A stretch of DNA of 64,000 bases, from the NCBI GenBank assembly GCA_029204225.1, contig CM055107.1, forward strand, positions 14,132,900 through 14,196,899. Direction: 5' to 3'. This document shows, one piece after another, positions 1 through 12,159 of the stretch. A model generated the notes under the pieces. It saw nothing but the letters and a program-made list of their open reading frames with translations, was not told the origin of the DNA and did not search any database. A program made the position numbers and the translations under genes. Positions within the stretch are counted from its first letter, which is position 1. Every line of letters begins with the position of its first letter. The stretch comes from Diphasiastrum complanatum. Its lineage: Eukaryota > Streptophyta > Lycopodiopsida > Lycopodiales > Lycopodiaceae.

Positions 1-222
1 CATCCAATCCTATCTTTCATGCTAGGAGCAAGCATTTTGAGATACAATATCATTTTGTGAGGGAGCGTGTCATTGCAAAGGAGGTGGAGCTTCAACATGT
101 GTCTTCAAGGGAATGTGTAGCTGATATTTTCACCAAAGCATTGGGAAAAGACTTGCTCATGAAGCATAGGACTTCACTTGGAGTATTATCAAAGTCTATG
201 CTAAAACTAGTTGAAAAGGGAG
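1..222 (+). mobile_element. Copia RNase H C-terminal fragment
   Basis: Translation on the + strand gives the end of a Copia RNase H: a HARSKH-like motif, FVRE, ELQHV and ADIFTKAL, followed by the usual basic tail. The frame is open to about 222 and ends in a purine-rich stretch (GAAAAGGGAG) that fits a polypurine tract directly before an LTR. The rest of pol lies outside the window. This is the 3' end of a + strand element. Confidence 0.8.
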
Positions 223-790
223 TGTGAAAGATTCAACTAGTTTCATCACATTTTGCAATATTTCCATATTTGGCATATTGAGGCCAGAACTTGTTTTAGA
301 CTTAGAGGTTGACTTTTCAAAGTTCATTAGTCTAAATTTCATTTGAATAAACACTTTTTTGAAAGTGTGGGAAAGATAGAATGCGAGTTTGAGTAGATTC
401 AATTTGAATAAGTTGGGTACATTGAATCTAGACCCAAAATTGGTAGGGTTAGCATTTTGGTGGGAAAGCCAAGTGGCCAAATAGGGTTTGGACCTATTAT
501 AAAAGGATGTAACTCGTGGAGAGAGTCATCTTCTCTCTTCTCTATCTCATTTCATGCTTATACATGGTTCTCTTGGGTTTTACTATCCATTGGTGCACTA
601 TCTTGGTGATTGCTTGCAATTCTATGTGTAGAATGATCTATATTTGCTATTTTTGGATCCACACGTGTGAAATATAGTAGCTTGTTGGATTTGTACGGAC
701 AGCAACAGTACATAATCATTTCATTCAAGTTTAATCAAGTTCTACTAGTGTTTGCATCTCAAATTGTGTGTAGATGCTGATTTTTCTACA
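223..790 (+). repeat. 3' LTR of the Copia entering from the left edge
   Basis: Starts TGTGAAAGAT directly after the polypurine tract and ends ATTTTTCTACA, so the termini are imperfect inverted repeats (TG...CA). A TATA-like TATTATAAAAGG lies near 495, followed by a CT-rich stretch, as expected for a U3/R boundary. A CCACACGTGTGA palindrome lies near 660. No second copy is visible in the window, so the right boundary is inferred from the terminal repeat alone. Confidence 0.6.
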
Positions 791-834
791 TTGGTGAAAT
801 TGGTAGTGTATTTCTCTTTCTAACCAAAGATCAT

Positions 835-1840
835 TCAAGTAGATTGGATCTTAAGGATCTGAAATCTTTCACTAACCTTGCCCCTGATGTACTGATATCT
901 GATTTCAATGTGCTTACTCCTAGAGTGAAATCTATGGTTGGCCGATAAGACAATAGCACTATGATTATTACAGCATAAAATCGTAGGGCTATACTGATGC
1001 AGATTAATGTCTGACAGTAAATTTCTCAACCAAAATGCCTCCTTGATAGATTGAGAAGCAGCAATGTATTCTGCTTCTGTAGAAGAAAGTGCGATAGAAG
1101 TTTGCTTATGACTATTCCATGAAATAGGACCGCCATTGAAGAAGAATGTAAATCCAAATGTGGACTTACGATTGTCTACATCTCCTCCCCAGCTTGCATC
1201 AGAATATCCACTGAGCTAATGAAGATTGTCGTTGCTGACATCTCCATGACAGATGCATCGGTCCATTGTAGCTCGAATATATCTCATGACTCTTATGAGA
1301 GCCTTCCAATGGGTAATGCCAAGATTAGTCATATATTGGTTGAGTGAGCTTACTGCAAAAGAGATATCTGGTCTTGTACAGACCATTGCGTACATGAGAG
1401 ATCCAAGTATCGATCGATAAGGGTACTCTCTCATCTGCTCCTCTTTCTGCTTGGTTTGGGGACATTGGTCCTTTGACAAGTGCAGACTTGGATCCATCAG
1501 TGAATGAGCTAATTTACAATTCATTAGATTGTATCTGTTAAGAACATTGTGAAGATACCTTTGTTGAGTGATGTAAATCAGTCGTCTCACTCTATCTCTG
1601 TGGATCTGAATTCCTAGACAGAAGTGAGCTTCGCCCAGATCAGTCATGTCGAACTCTAAAAACAGCATCTGCTTAGCATCCTTGACCAAATTTGTATTGT
1701 TGCTGAAGAGCAATGTATCATCTGTTGAAATGGAAAAATAATCCATCTTGACTTTAGGCTTGCTACAAACATTGTACCATGCAAGTATGTTGTTCCATAA
1801 ATGCAAATGCCCAGTTTGGCCTAGATAGAACTCGAGCTAT
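835..1840 (-). mobile_element. Decayed Copia reverse transcriptase/RNase H fragment
   Basis: The minus strand from about 1,840 down to 1,216 encodes the second half of a Copia reverse transcriptase: TDDTLLFSNN in place of YVDD, DLGEAHFCLGIQI, SLMYAMVCTRPDISFAV and HWKAL. RNase H motifs follow at 1,029-835 (NNHSAIVLSAN, HSRSKHIEIRYQYIR). The stretch between holds an RNase H middle with stops. The usual YVDD aspartates are partly replaced, so it is inactive. It is probably the 3' half of the same minus-strand element whose gag and protease lie at 4,828-6,170, split by a + strand element. Confidence 0.75.
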
Positions 1841-1849
1841 ATGAATTTG

Positions 1850-2495
1850 TCATATCTAGTTTGATGGTTACAACTTGCATATAGATTGTAGACTTAGAAT
1901 TAACAAAAATATGCTAGTAGAAACTCGTGGCATTTCACGTGCATTAATTGTAAGTGATCCATAGTGACATGCAAGGACACATGCATGATGATTTGTACAT
2001 TTCTAGTTAGAACTAGGACACTTGGTAAAAGTAGGTAGAGATACATGCATGAGATGTGACAAATGTCACATAGACTCTAGTTTTCACTTTAGATGTCATT
2101 AAAAGGTGGATGGATGTGGTTCTACCTTGAGCTACCTCAAACTCCATAAATATGTGTAGCTCTTCTCATAATTTTTTATGAAGAACCAAAGCTTTGTACC
2201 TATCTCTTGCCATTTTGGATCCACACAATTTTTGCTTGATACCTCTCTATCTTTCTCTCTCTAACTCGTGTTGAGGCTAATGCTAATAAACTAATTTCTT
2301 GTACTTTTGCTCATTCATGATTCATTGCTATCATTCTCTGATGCTTAGCATGCTAGATTGTGATTAAGCCATAACTTCCGTACTAGATCTTGCTATTCAA
2401 TCTAGAATCAAGTTATTGTACTAATCATAAAGCTTAATTAGATCTTTCATACTTGTGGATCTTTCCCACACGTGTGAATTCTGGAAATTTTGTCA
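1850..2495 (+). repeat. Probable 5' LTR of a + strand Copia
   Basis: The right end is fixed by a primer-binding site beginning at 2,496; the LTR ends ...TTTTGTCA. It has a TATA-like ATAAATATG near 2,146, a CT-rich stretch near 2,240-2,265 and a CCACACGTGTGA palindrome just before its end. The left end is not resolved: minus-strand pol sequence is readable to about 1,840, so about 1,850 is only a bound. No partner LTR is present. Confidence 0.5.
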
Positions 2496-2508
2496 TGGTA
2501 TCAGAGCC
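2496..2508 (+). other. Copia primer-binding site
   Basis: TGGTATCAGAGCC is the standard plant Copia primer-binding site, complementary to initiator methionine tRNA. It marks the LTR/leader boundary. The leader runs from 2,509 to the gag start at 3,259. Confidence 0.85.
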
Positions 2509-3258
2509 AAATTGAGCTTTGCATGCTAACATCTCTGATTGTACAAGAATTTGAGAGCTTAATCAAGCAAAAAAGTAGTTATACATTTTTCTCACCTTTC
2601 TCTGAAGTGTGTTTGGATCAAATTAGATTGAAACTGAATTTTTAGGTCTGAAAAGTGGTAGTACGGAATTCTGGAGTTCCGCACGTGTGAAAATCAGTGA
2701 TTTTCAATCCCTTCTATCTCCTTGCTTGTAGATCCAAAGATAGTGGTGTTATAGCTTGATGGAAAGCTTATGATCTGTACTTTCCATAGAAATTAAACCA
2801 AATCAATCTGATGTGTCTATCAAGAGTTATAAGCTCTTAAAGAGGGTAGGGAGAGGTCCAAAATTCGAGTGATCACATTTTGATTTGATTCAACCTTGCT
2901 TTGTTCCATTGTTTTGAGCATCCTACACAAGAAACTGAAGATCAAGACTAAGTTTGAAGTGATTGAACACCCTTTGAGCCTTCTGTGTATCAATAGTGTT
3001 TTCTTTTGAAACATTTCACACGTGCCAAAAGTAGGATTCAAACTTGTCAAAGTGTCTCAATCCACTTTGTGTGTTTGATCTAGATAATCTTGTTTTGTGG
3101 AATATTTGAGATCCATCTCAAAGACAGTTGCAAGTTTTTCACATAGGAAGGTAGTACATCCTTGAAAATACCTATAGTGAAAGAGAGCAGCAACATTAAG
3201 TCTGATTGGAACAAGCTTAAACATATTGTAGTCCAATAACTAAGAAGTCTTCATCTAA

Positions 3259-4827
3259 TGGCACCATTGGGAGGATATCTTCTAGAAGCAAATGAAAGAC
3301 TAAATACTTCTAATTACTCAATTTGAAGTTCCAAATGGAGTCTATTTTGATACTCCAGGACGTTATGGACATTGTGCTTGGTGTTGAGGAGGAGCCTCAA
3401 GCACAGACTGAAATTTCTAAGTATAGGAAGAGAGCTAGAATGACTCTACATTTCATAAAAATGAATGTATCTAATGAAATTTTGAGAGAGATAGGACCTT
3501 GCACCACAGCCAAAGATACTTGGGATGCACTTAAGTCCATCTATGAAGCAAAGAATACTTCTAGAATACTCATTCTTAGGAATCGGATTTTTCAAAGTTT
3601 TCAAAGAAGTGAGGAGAGTGCATCAAACTATGTTTAGAGAGTTAAAGATTTACATAGAGAGCTTTCTTGTGTTGGTCTGACTATTAACTAAGATGAGCTA
3701 GTACAAGTCATTCTAAATGGCTTGAAAGATGATTATGATAATCTTGTTCAGTCTTTTGCCATTAAGGAGGAGTTGCCTAATCTAGAAACTCTCCAAGGAA
3801 TTCTTCTTTTCGAAGAAGCTAGGCAAAGCTATAAACTTTCTAGGATGAACAAGCTTGAGCATGGTGGAAGTGACAAAGCCCTCTTTGTCAAGGACAGGCA
3901 TAAAGGAAGGAGTAAGAACCAGTTCTCTCAAGCATCGAACAAAGACAAAGCCAAGGTCGAGACAAAGATGGTGAAGAGGATGATTCATCTCATCCTTCTA
4001 CGACCAAGAAGAAGAAAGTAAAGTGTTTCTTCTGTGGCAAGAAGGGGCACTATGCCTCTAATTGCTTTAAGAAGAAAAACCAACTCAAGCAAGCAAATCT
4101 CTCCAAAAATATTGAAGAAGATTTTGTTCCAAGTGAAGAATCACTCATGGTGTCTAGTTTTTCTTCATCACCTTTTAAGAAAGATGGAGCTTGGTACATA
4201 GATAGTGGAGCTTCTTCACATATGTGTTGTTCAAAGGAGTCCTTTGACTCAATTGTACCTTACAAAGGACTTAAGAGATCTATTTACACTGCTAATGATC
4301 ATGAATGCTCTATAGAAGGAATTGGCAACATTTCATTAAAACTTGCTTCTTCAAAATTTCTTGCACTTTCTAATATTCTTTTTATTCCAAAACTTACAAA
4401 GAACTTGATTAGTGTGAGAAAGTTGCCTGATAGTGGTTGTGATGTAAAGTTCAACTCCAATACTTGCTTTATCAAGAAAAATGATGAGGTCCTAGCTGAT
4501 GGATCTAGATATGGTGGAATCTTCAAGTTGAATTCTTATGAGAATGCAAACCTTTGTGAAGTTGCTTTTTTATCTAAAGAGGAATTGTGGCATAGAAGGT
4601 TGGGTCATCCTAACTTTCAGTCTATGTCTTCTATGGTCAAGAAAGTAAAAGCTATTGGCCTTCCAAAATCTCTTTCCAAAAATTTCAAGCCTTGTGAGGC
4701 TTGTGCCATTGCAAAATCACATAGAAAGCCATATCAAAAGTCTTTTATCAAGACTACTCATCCTTTAGAGCTTATACACTCGGATGTTCATTTTTCTTCT
4801 TCTAAAAGTATTAGTGGTGAAGGATAG
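3259..4827 (+). mobile_element. Broken Copia gag-protease-pre-integrase
   Basis: Gag begins at ATG 3,259 (GGYLLEANERLN), related to the gag at 44.2 kb. A one-base loss near 3,324 shifts the frame, and stops follow at about 3,635 and 3,690. A nucleocapsid zinc knuckle CFFCGKKGHYASNC lies near 4,022-4,063. The protease motif WYIDSGASSHM is at about 4,194, the GAG-pre-integrase motif LWHRRLGHPNF at about 4,585 with CEAC at about 4,690, and the first integrase residues LELIHSDVH end near 4,795. Coding homology stops at 4,827, where a minus-strand Copia begins. Integrase, reverse transcriptase, RNase H and the 3' LTR are missing, so the element is dead. Confidence 0.85.
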
Positions 4828-6170
4828 TCGAGATCAAGAACCATGGATGTTCAAAATAGATGCATGATTCACGTATCCTAAGCGATGATGCCACAGTAAT
4901 ACTAGAACAGAGGTTTTCAAGGTTTGACTAGACTCAAAATAACAGTAGGCCAATCTATATAAGTAATCATGTCTCTTGGTGAGTGCAAGGATCTTATCAT
5001 TCCTATCAATAATTTTGCATTGATCAGATTCAAATTCTACCTTATGACCTAAATCTGTAATTCTACTTACTGATAACAGATTTGTAGAGAGTATAGGAAC
5101 ATATCAGACCTTTGATAGTAATCTGAATTGATCATGCTGGAATCACAATCTTACAGTACATTCACCTTCAATAGTGTGAGTAATATTGTACCAAGATGAA
5201 CAAATTTCTTCGTGTTGTAAGGCGTATAGGAGTTGAAGATCTCACGTTGATTGGTCATGTGTTGAGTTGCTCCAGAATCAAGAAACCATGAATCATCCAA
5301 AAATGTGCTTTGATCTTTGACCATAAATATGCTTTCGTCCACTTAGACCTGGGGAGATGATGAAACTGTGTTTGCCTGTTGATCAGGTTGCTTGGCTGCG
5401 TTCTTTGCTTGGAGAACTTGACAATTCTTGATCTCATGGTTATTGCACTTGCAAAACTTCTTCTTCTTTGACTGTGGATTCGATGATTGTTCTTGACTTT
5501 GAGTTGGCTTCTGATTCGTTACAGCCTTCTTGGAGCCTTTCTGCTTCTGTCGCTTAGAGCCTTTGTTGACATATAGAGCCTGAGAGGAGGAAGCAAACGA
5601 TGTGTCTAAACTTCTTCTATTGTCTTCTTGTAGCAACATAGTGATAACTCTAGTAAGAGTTAAGTCTGAGTGTGTTGACATGATCATCACCCAGTTCTCA
5701 TATGTAGAGGGCAAGCTTGAACGCAATGTCATGACTTTGTCTTGATTGTTTATGACTGATCCGACAACGGCAATCTGTTGCAAGAGATTCTTAAATTGGT
5801 TAATGTGACTCTGAAGAGAATCACCAATAGACATCTGAATGTGAAGAATTTCCTTCGTAGATGTAACTTAGAAGTTACATCCCTCACATCATATAGTGAG
5901 TTCAGGATGTCCCAAATGTCTCTTGATGTTTTAGCTTCAACTATGTGTCCAATCTGTGTATATGATATATTGAGGATAATGAGAGCGAAAGCTTTATCGT
6001 CCTTCGATTTTCACTTTAAGTCGTCGTCTTCATGTTTGACTTCTGTACTTGTAACAACATCCCATAATTCGCTGGCGATTAGCAAGGTCTTCATCTTAAA
6101 TTTTCCACAAATGATACTTGGATCCATTTAGCTTGTCTACGATAAGACCAGCTTGACTTTGAGAATCCAT
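4828..6170 (-). mobile_element. Copia gag-protease-pre-integrase fragment
   Basis: Gag starts at ATG 6,170 (MDSQSQAGLIVDKLNGSKYH). The main gag body is at 5,834-5,343, with the motif LPSTYENWV and a degenerate zinc knuckle (CKCNNHEIKNC). Protease WFLDSGATQHM lies near 5,290-5,255, followed by a decayed GAG-pre-integrase ending LWHHRLGYVNHASI near 4,870. Frameshifts and stops separate the blocks. It is the same gag family as the fragment at 17.8 kb. It ends at 4,828, head to head with the + strand element. Confidence 0.8.
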
Positions 6171-6320
6171 CTGGAACTTAGTCTTCGATTGTATTGATGA
6201 CACTAAGATGTAGTAATGCCAACAATAGGAAATCAATTCTCTGATACTGAAAGGTTGAAAGGAATTGAAGAGTATGATATCAATTTGATATCGCAAAATA
6301 TATCAAGTATTAGAGATTTC

Positions 6321-6332
6321 GCTCTGATACCA
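6321..6332 (-). other. Copia primer-binding site (minus strand)
   Basis: GCTCTGATACCA on the + strand is the reverse complement of the Copia primer-binding site TGGTATCAGAGC. It lies between the gag start at 6,170 and the LTR beginning at 6,333. Confidence 0.85.
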
Positions 6333-6800
6333 TGTCGGAAAGAGGTACGTGAAAGATAGATTGAACTCGAAAAGAAATGAATGAAAAATATTCAAGTGAC
6401 AAGAATTAAAACTTTTCGTGCACAGTGGAATAAACTTATCTTTCTCTTTCTCTATGCATGACTACGCCTATCAATTTCGAACAAAACAATAGTGATAGAA
6501 ATCACGTTCAATCTTATAATAACTAACTTTGAAATCATCAGTACTACAGTTGTCACGAAGAATTACAGAAACGCATACATTCTGAGATGAAGCTGAACGC
6601 AATAGAAGATAGTATTGATTCAGTATGAAAACGAAACAGAAGTAAATGAGTGCAATAAGTTGCGGATCGAAGCCGCGTACTCTAAGCAATTTCTAAGCGG
6701 CTAAAATAAAAGTCTGAATTAAGCGCAATGCTGATAAGTAGTAGCACATTAGTAATCTCTAAACAACTCTAAGAAGTGAGCTAGATCCATGTCACTACGG
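6333..6800 (-). repeat. 5' LTR (part) of the minus-strand Copia
   Basis: Read on the minus strand it ends ...CTCTTTCCGACA directly before the primer-binding site. Long stretches match the LTR at 19,273-20,199: a GGCGTAGTCATGCAT block, a TTATTCCACTG block and a TAGAGTACGCGG block. The U3 end (TGTTGGATTATTC in the other copy) was not found, so the distal end is lost or diverged beyond about 6,800. Confidence 0.65.
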
Positions 6801-7269
6801 AATTTTACCAGAGTAGCTACAATAAGAAGTACTTTGTCATAGCAAAAAACAATTATCAGACCTTTTTACATGTCATTAACGTATGTCTCATGCCAATATG
6901 ACTGTTTAAATAGACATACGACCTGATACAAATATACATAACTGTGTTTTTTTTCTGAGTATCTTAATAATATAATCTTTTTAGGAGTGGAAAAATTACT
7001 TATACAAATACTACAAGCAATCATCCCATAAGTTACATCTACTGCTAAAAATTGTATGACTCGTGATCATATGAAAGTAAAATAGTCATATAATCTGGAA
7101 CATGTACATAAACTGTTTATAAGTTCATTTTTTCCCGTAGTATCTTATCAGTACATGAAAAATTGATACTCGAGCTGATGTATTATGGGAGAATATAAAT
7201 CATATTTACTGACGCAAAAAGACACCAGCCCCTAAATTTTGTACTCAAGTTAAATAGACTTATGACCCG
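6801..7269. other. Intergenic, AT-rich
   Basis: No coding similarity, repeat terminus or RNA gene is visible. It may hold the diverged remainder of the neighbouring LTR. Confidence 0.5.
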
Positions 7270-8310
7270 CACCAAATACGAAAATTGTACATAAGTCCAG
7301 CCTTTCATAGAGAACCAAGAGACACATCAACCAAAAAACAACATCCAAACAAATACAATACCTTTGAGTCAGAAACAAAAATCATACCAAGAACAATCAA
7401 AACACCCAAAGAAGCCCAAAAAGTAACAACCCAAAGCCAAAAACAACCAAACACCAACGAAGAAAACATAAAAGACAAGCAAAACCAAGGAAAAGACTAA
7501 ATGAAACAAGGACCCCGCACAACAAACCCACAAAAAACAAGTAAAAAAAACACAAACAGAACCAAGAGAACACAACCACCAACCACCGAAAAACCCAAAA
7601 GCAAACAAAGAAAGCAAAACACAAAACATCAAGCAAACGAGCAACATCCTAAACACTAAAAAACCAGCAACCAACCGAAAACTAGAGGGCAAAGGCAAAC
7701 AAAAAAGCAACAGAGAACCACCAGCAAAGCAACAGACAAGGCAGACACATACACCAAGGCATGAGAAGCCCAACAAGCAACAAAAACCAACACAAGCAAA
7801 AGGAACATACCTTAGGCAAAGCCATCAGAAACAGCAACACCCCACATTACCACAAAAGAAGAAACGGGAACAAACGACACTGCTAGAATACCAAAAGCAA
7901 AGAGGAGGAGAGCAAAATATAGGTGAAGCAAACCACCGACGCAACACAAAGCGCCAGAAACTAGCAAACCAGAGGCATCAGACCGCCACAAAAAAGCCTC
8001 CGAGACTCCGCCAAGCACACCCATCCCCAAGGGATAGACCACCAAATGCAACAAAAAAACCAAACGAATAGCGAAGGAGCATAAAAGAGTGAAAAAACAG
8101 CAAGGGAAGAGCGCCAAGCCCACTAAAAGAGAGAGGAGAGAAAAATGAGGGAAGCAATCTACCAACTGCAGACCACCTACGCCACAACCAACCCAAAAAA
8201 AAATTAAAAGACCTCAAGCCATCTAAAAAACCACCCAAGCGAAAACATACAACAACAAAAAAACCCAAAAAGAAAACCAACAAGCCCAAAGATCACGACA
8301 AGCATCAAAA
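7270..8310. repeat. T-depleted, A/C-rich low-complexity tract
   Basis: Over about 1 kb the + strand is mostly A and C, with some G and only a few percent T; 7,501-7,800 has roughly a dozen T in 300 bases. No exact repeat unit was found. Because A is rare on the complementary strand, stop codons are rare there and several long minus-strand frames of Phe/Leu/Cys/Val/Gly-rich peptide appear. These have no domain, no plausible composition and are not called as genes. The tract ends in an A run next to the (TA)n microsatellite. Confidence 0.7.
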
Positions 8311-8326
8311 AAAAAAAATGACCGCA

Positions 8327-8327
8327 A

Positions 8328-8416
<89 letters not shown>
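8327..8416. repeat. (TA)n microsatellite
   Basis: About 45 near-perfect TA units, with one interruption close to the left end. It is palindromic and likely unstable or cruciform-forming. The Ile/Tyr-alternating frames across it are artefacts. Confidence 0.95.
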
Positions 8417-8418
<2 letters not shown>

Positions 8419-9985
8419 CATACGGAATAAGAAAAATAAAGAAGCTCATGAGCAAAAAAACACCCAACAACAAACTCAAAATCATACCAGAGTCGACCTA
8501 CTCAACAAGACGAAGACTAAAAAATAAAAGGGAAACCACAACAGACTCGTTAACATTTGGTAAAGAAAGCAAGTACATAAATTGAAGTAAAGTACCGCCA
8601 AAGTATTTTCAGAATAAGTCATTCCATAATAACTTTATTAATAAATGACTCTTGCCATGGTCGTGAAAAAGTTAAAAAACATCCTATAGACATTTGAGAT
8701 ACTATTTACTACGAAAAGCAGCATTACTGATCCATAAGTCGTCATAAGATGTCAATCTATGACTTTCATATTTTTATACTCTACTTGAAGCCATTCAATC
8801 CATAAGTTCAGAATATGAGTGTCGGCAAATAACATACAATACCCTAACTATTTAAAACTTCATTATTTTCTTCCTTTTGCCCTTCTGGTCAATATTTTCA
8901 TTGCCATCTGGTTGCCTTTCTTTTTTGCATAGTTTTGTTGCCATCACGGATATCATAAAGTTAGTCTTCTAACCATATGACCATTAGCACAATAAGAAAA
9001 TGGTAAATGTGTGTGTGTGTTAACCTAACAAATCTAAACAAAAGTAAACTTCATCATCGCAATATAAAAAAATGGATCTTAAAATCAATAGAATTTGTAC
9101 ATACACATTACAGTATCTACCAGCAAAAGCTTCAAAATGAGGATAATATCCTCACTTCCATCCATCCATAATACCAATGGTGTTAGACATGACAATTTAT
9201 GTGGGAACTACATGTCGGTCATTGAATTCTCTTTCATGATCTGGTCATCGTACTCCAATAGCTACAATGTAACAGATATTTGTGTTCTTTCTCTCTTTAT
9301 TTGATAATCTTACTTCCATAGATTAATGTATAATATCTAATGAAGGTATCTCACCAGAAGCCTAATGTGACACCTACATGGGTAGCATAAATTATTACCA
9401 TGGTTGAAAGGTGTGAATACGTAGCTGGTATTAGGGCACGTCTGTGCCATGCTAAAAAAATCCTTGTACTTGTTTTGCACACGCAAAAAATGGTTTTGTA
9501 CTGCTATATTCAGTTCTGGACAAACCCATGCTATATAGAATGTTAGATTCAACCCATGGTATACAGGGCTTCGTTTTGGATAGGTTTAGTTTATTGCTTA
9601 TGAGGGACTTCCAAGATTTTTACCAGGTATTAGGGCATATCCATGCCATTCTAATCCTTATGTAAAAATCTCGTATCTTACGTATGTCCATGCTGTCTAA
9701 TCTTAATTTTGGATCTAGGCATGAACTACTCAAAATTAGTGTGAAAGAGTCGTTAGACTGGTTTTTAATAAGATTTGAAGGCATATTAGTCAAGTTTAAG
9801 CTTGAATGTCATTATATATGAAGCACAAATTTGCAATGATAGTTAGATATGTAAATATAATGGAAGACTTAGAATTTGCTTTGCACAGGAACACAGATCA
9901 TGCTACACAGTAACACAGACAGAAAAACACTCTCCACAACAAGCTCACATAGCAACTGTATTTCTCAAAATGAAATTACACTGTA
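8417..9985. other. Intergenic, no gene seen
   Basis: AT-rich DNA. A phrase of the type GGTATTAGGGCA(C/T)(G/A)TC(T/C)(G/A)TGCCAT occurs twice (about 9,429 and 9,627), suggesting a short diverged duplication. No coding homology was recognised. Confidence 0.5.
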
Positions 9986-9989
9986 CATA

Positions 9990-11962
9990 TAGTTGTTCAC
10001 TTAGGCAACCCATGCATGACCCAGGTTGCCGTTGGCTGGATGCGTGTCCCGTCGACTTGCCTCGTGGCGAGGCCAACTGATCCTTATCAACTGATAGAAC
10101 CCACAGTGCAGTAGCACAATGATGTGTTTAGTGCCTTCCAATGCGTTTTCGTAGGTGCTGCCATAAACTGACTTACAATGCCAACAACATAGCATATATC
10201 TGGTCTAGTTGTGGTAAGGTAAATCAAGCTCCCTACTAACTGCTTGTATAGTGAAGCATCAAATGACTGTGACTCATCAAGCTTGGAAAGCTTTTTACCT
10301 GGTTCAATAGGAGTATTCACTGGTTTGCAATCCCTCAACCTAAACCTGTGCAACAACTCTTTGACATACTTCACATGTGTTAAACCCACTTCGTGTCCTT
10401 TTTGCCACACCTCTACTCCAAGGCAATAATGCATCAGGCTAAGATCTATCATCTCAAATTGTTTCATGAGGTCTTTCTTGTTCATATCTATCATCTCTTG
10501 ATTATTTCCCGTAATAATCAAGTCATCAACATAAAGAGCAATCAAAGCAACCATACCATCAAAGCATAAGACATATAGATTTGGATCAGAATGTGTTCTC
10601 ACCATCCCCTTTGAATGAAAGTAGGCATCAATCCTGCTATACCACGCACGTGGTGCCTGGTTTAAGACCATAAAGCGCTTCCTTCAAGCGACATACTTTA
10701 TTTTCATGTCCCTTCGTTACAAAGCCTTCAAGTTGATCCATGAACACCTCTTCTTCTAACTCACCATTTAGAAAAGCAGATTTCACATCCATCTGATGCA
10801 AAGGCCAACCAAAATGTGAAGCTAAAGCAACAAGTAGACGTAGAGTATTCCACTTACATACTGGCGCAAAGGTCTCCTCATAGTCAATGGCTTTACTTTG
10901 TGCATACCCTTTGATCACCAATCTTGCCTTGTGCTTTGCTATACTTCCATCTGCATGATACTTAGTCTTGTATACCCATTTGCAACCAATGGGTTTCTTG
11001 CCAACTGGTGGTTCTACTAAGTCCCATGTGCTATGCTTAGCAATTGACTCCATCTCCTCTCCCATGGCCTTGACCCAAATGCCATCATCCTTCGCTTCAC
11101 CATAAGTCGAAGGTTCTTTGCTTTGAATAATGCTAGATAGGAGAGCATAATTTGCCTCATACCTTTCAGGTTGTGTCTTCTCTCTTGTTGATCTTCATAG
11201 CTCTCCCTGACTAGATGATCCTGGAAAGTCATCCATGTCGCGGCTCTCCAACAGTCTCTCAAACCACTTAGGGAGCTTCTTGTCAGGTGATCGGCTTCCT
11301 GGTGAAAATGTATCCCACGGTACATCCTTCTCCTTGCGTTTCAACACCTGCAACTTCAATCCTTCTTGCACCAAAAGGTTTGTCCCTACCTCTCCAACTT
11401 GTCTCTTGAGGTTGAGTAGTAGTATCTTGAGATGTATCCTCTTTTCATCACTTGGAAGATCAATGAATGGATCATCATCAGGTGGTATCCTCACTATACC
11501 ATCTTTTCCACTGGATGTATTTATCTTCTCAGCATCCTCGTCTTCATACATCTTGGATCCATCAAAGATAACATCACGACTTACATGGATTTTGTTTTCC
11601 ACTGGATCAAAACATCTGTAGCCCTTCACACGATCATCATATCCTAGGAATATGCACTTGATAGCTTTTACATCAAGTTTACGTCTCTCTTCCTTAGGAA
11701 CGTGTACAAAGGCCTTACATCCAAAGATTTGCAAGTGGTTCACGTTTGGCTTCTTCTTCGTGAATGCTTCCTCAGGTGTTATCTTTGGTATGGCAATGGT
11801 AGGACTTCTATTTTGAAGATAGACTGCCGTACTGCATGCTTTTGGCCAAAAAACTGTTGGTAGTTTCATCTCAGCTAGCATAGATCTGGCACTTTCCACA
11901 ATCGTACGATTCTTGTGTCCAATGAGGCAACTTGCAAAAGCTAAGAAACTATTATCCAACAT
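9990..11962 (-). mobile_element. Copia integrase-RT-RNase H fragment
   Basis: Reads from mid-integrase at 11,962 (GHKNRTIVESARSMLAEMKL) through the integrase C-terminus (FGCKAFVHVPKEERRKLD, HVSRDVIFD) to reverse transcriptase at 11,065-10,637 (TWDLVEPP, KARLVIKGYAQ, MDVKSAFLNGELEEE). After a frame break it continues at 10,671-10,087 (QAPRAWYSRI, LYVDDLIITGN, SLIYLTTTRPDI, HWKAL). A degenerate start of RNase H is readable to about 10,000. The YVDD catalytic motif is intact. Gag, protease, the integrase N-terminus and both LTRs are missing; the right end abuts a + strand gag. Different Copia family from the 40-44 kb element. Confidence 0.85.
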
Positions 11963-12159
11963 GGACCAACATGCAACTTATTATCAAGATGCACTACAAA
12001 AGAAAAATCATAGTGCCACTAGGCTTGAGTGTAAAGAATTTGGGCCTCAGGGCCACACACACACACGTACCCACACGAGCCGCATACTGGGATCCCAACC
12101 CTAGTCACCTAGCCACCCACCATCTGCCTAACCCCCAAAAGGGCTGGTACCAGAGGATA

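Noticed and set aside
7369-8289. Several long minus-strand open frames of hydrophobic, Cys-rich protein
   Set aside because: They exist because the tract lacks A on that strand, so stops are rare. Composition is extreme, no domain or splice logic is present, and overlapping frames are equally open.
8204-8527. Open frames with long Ile-Tyr alternation
   Set aside because: Direct translation of the (TA)n microsatellite.
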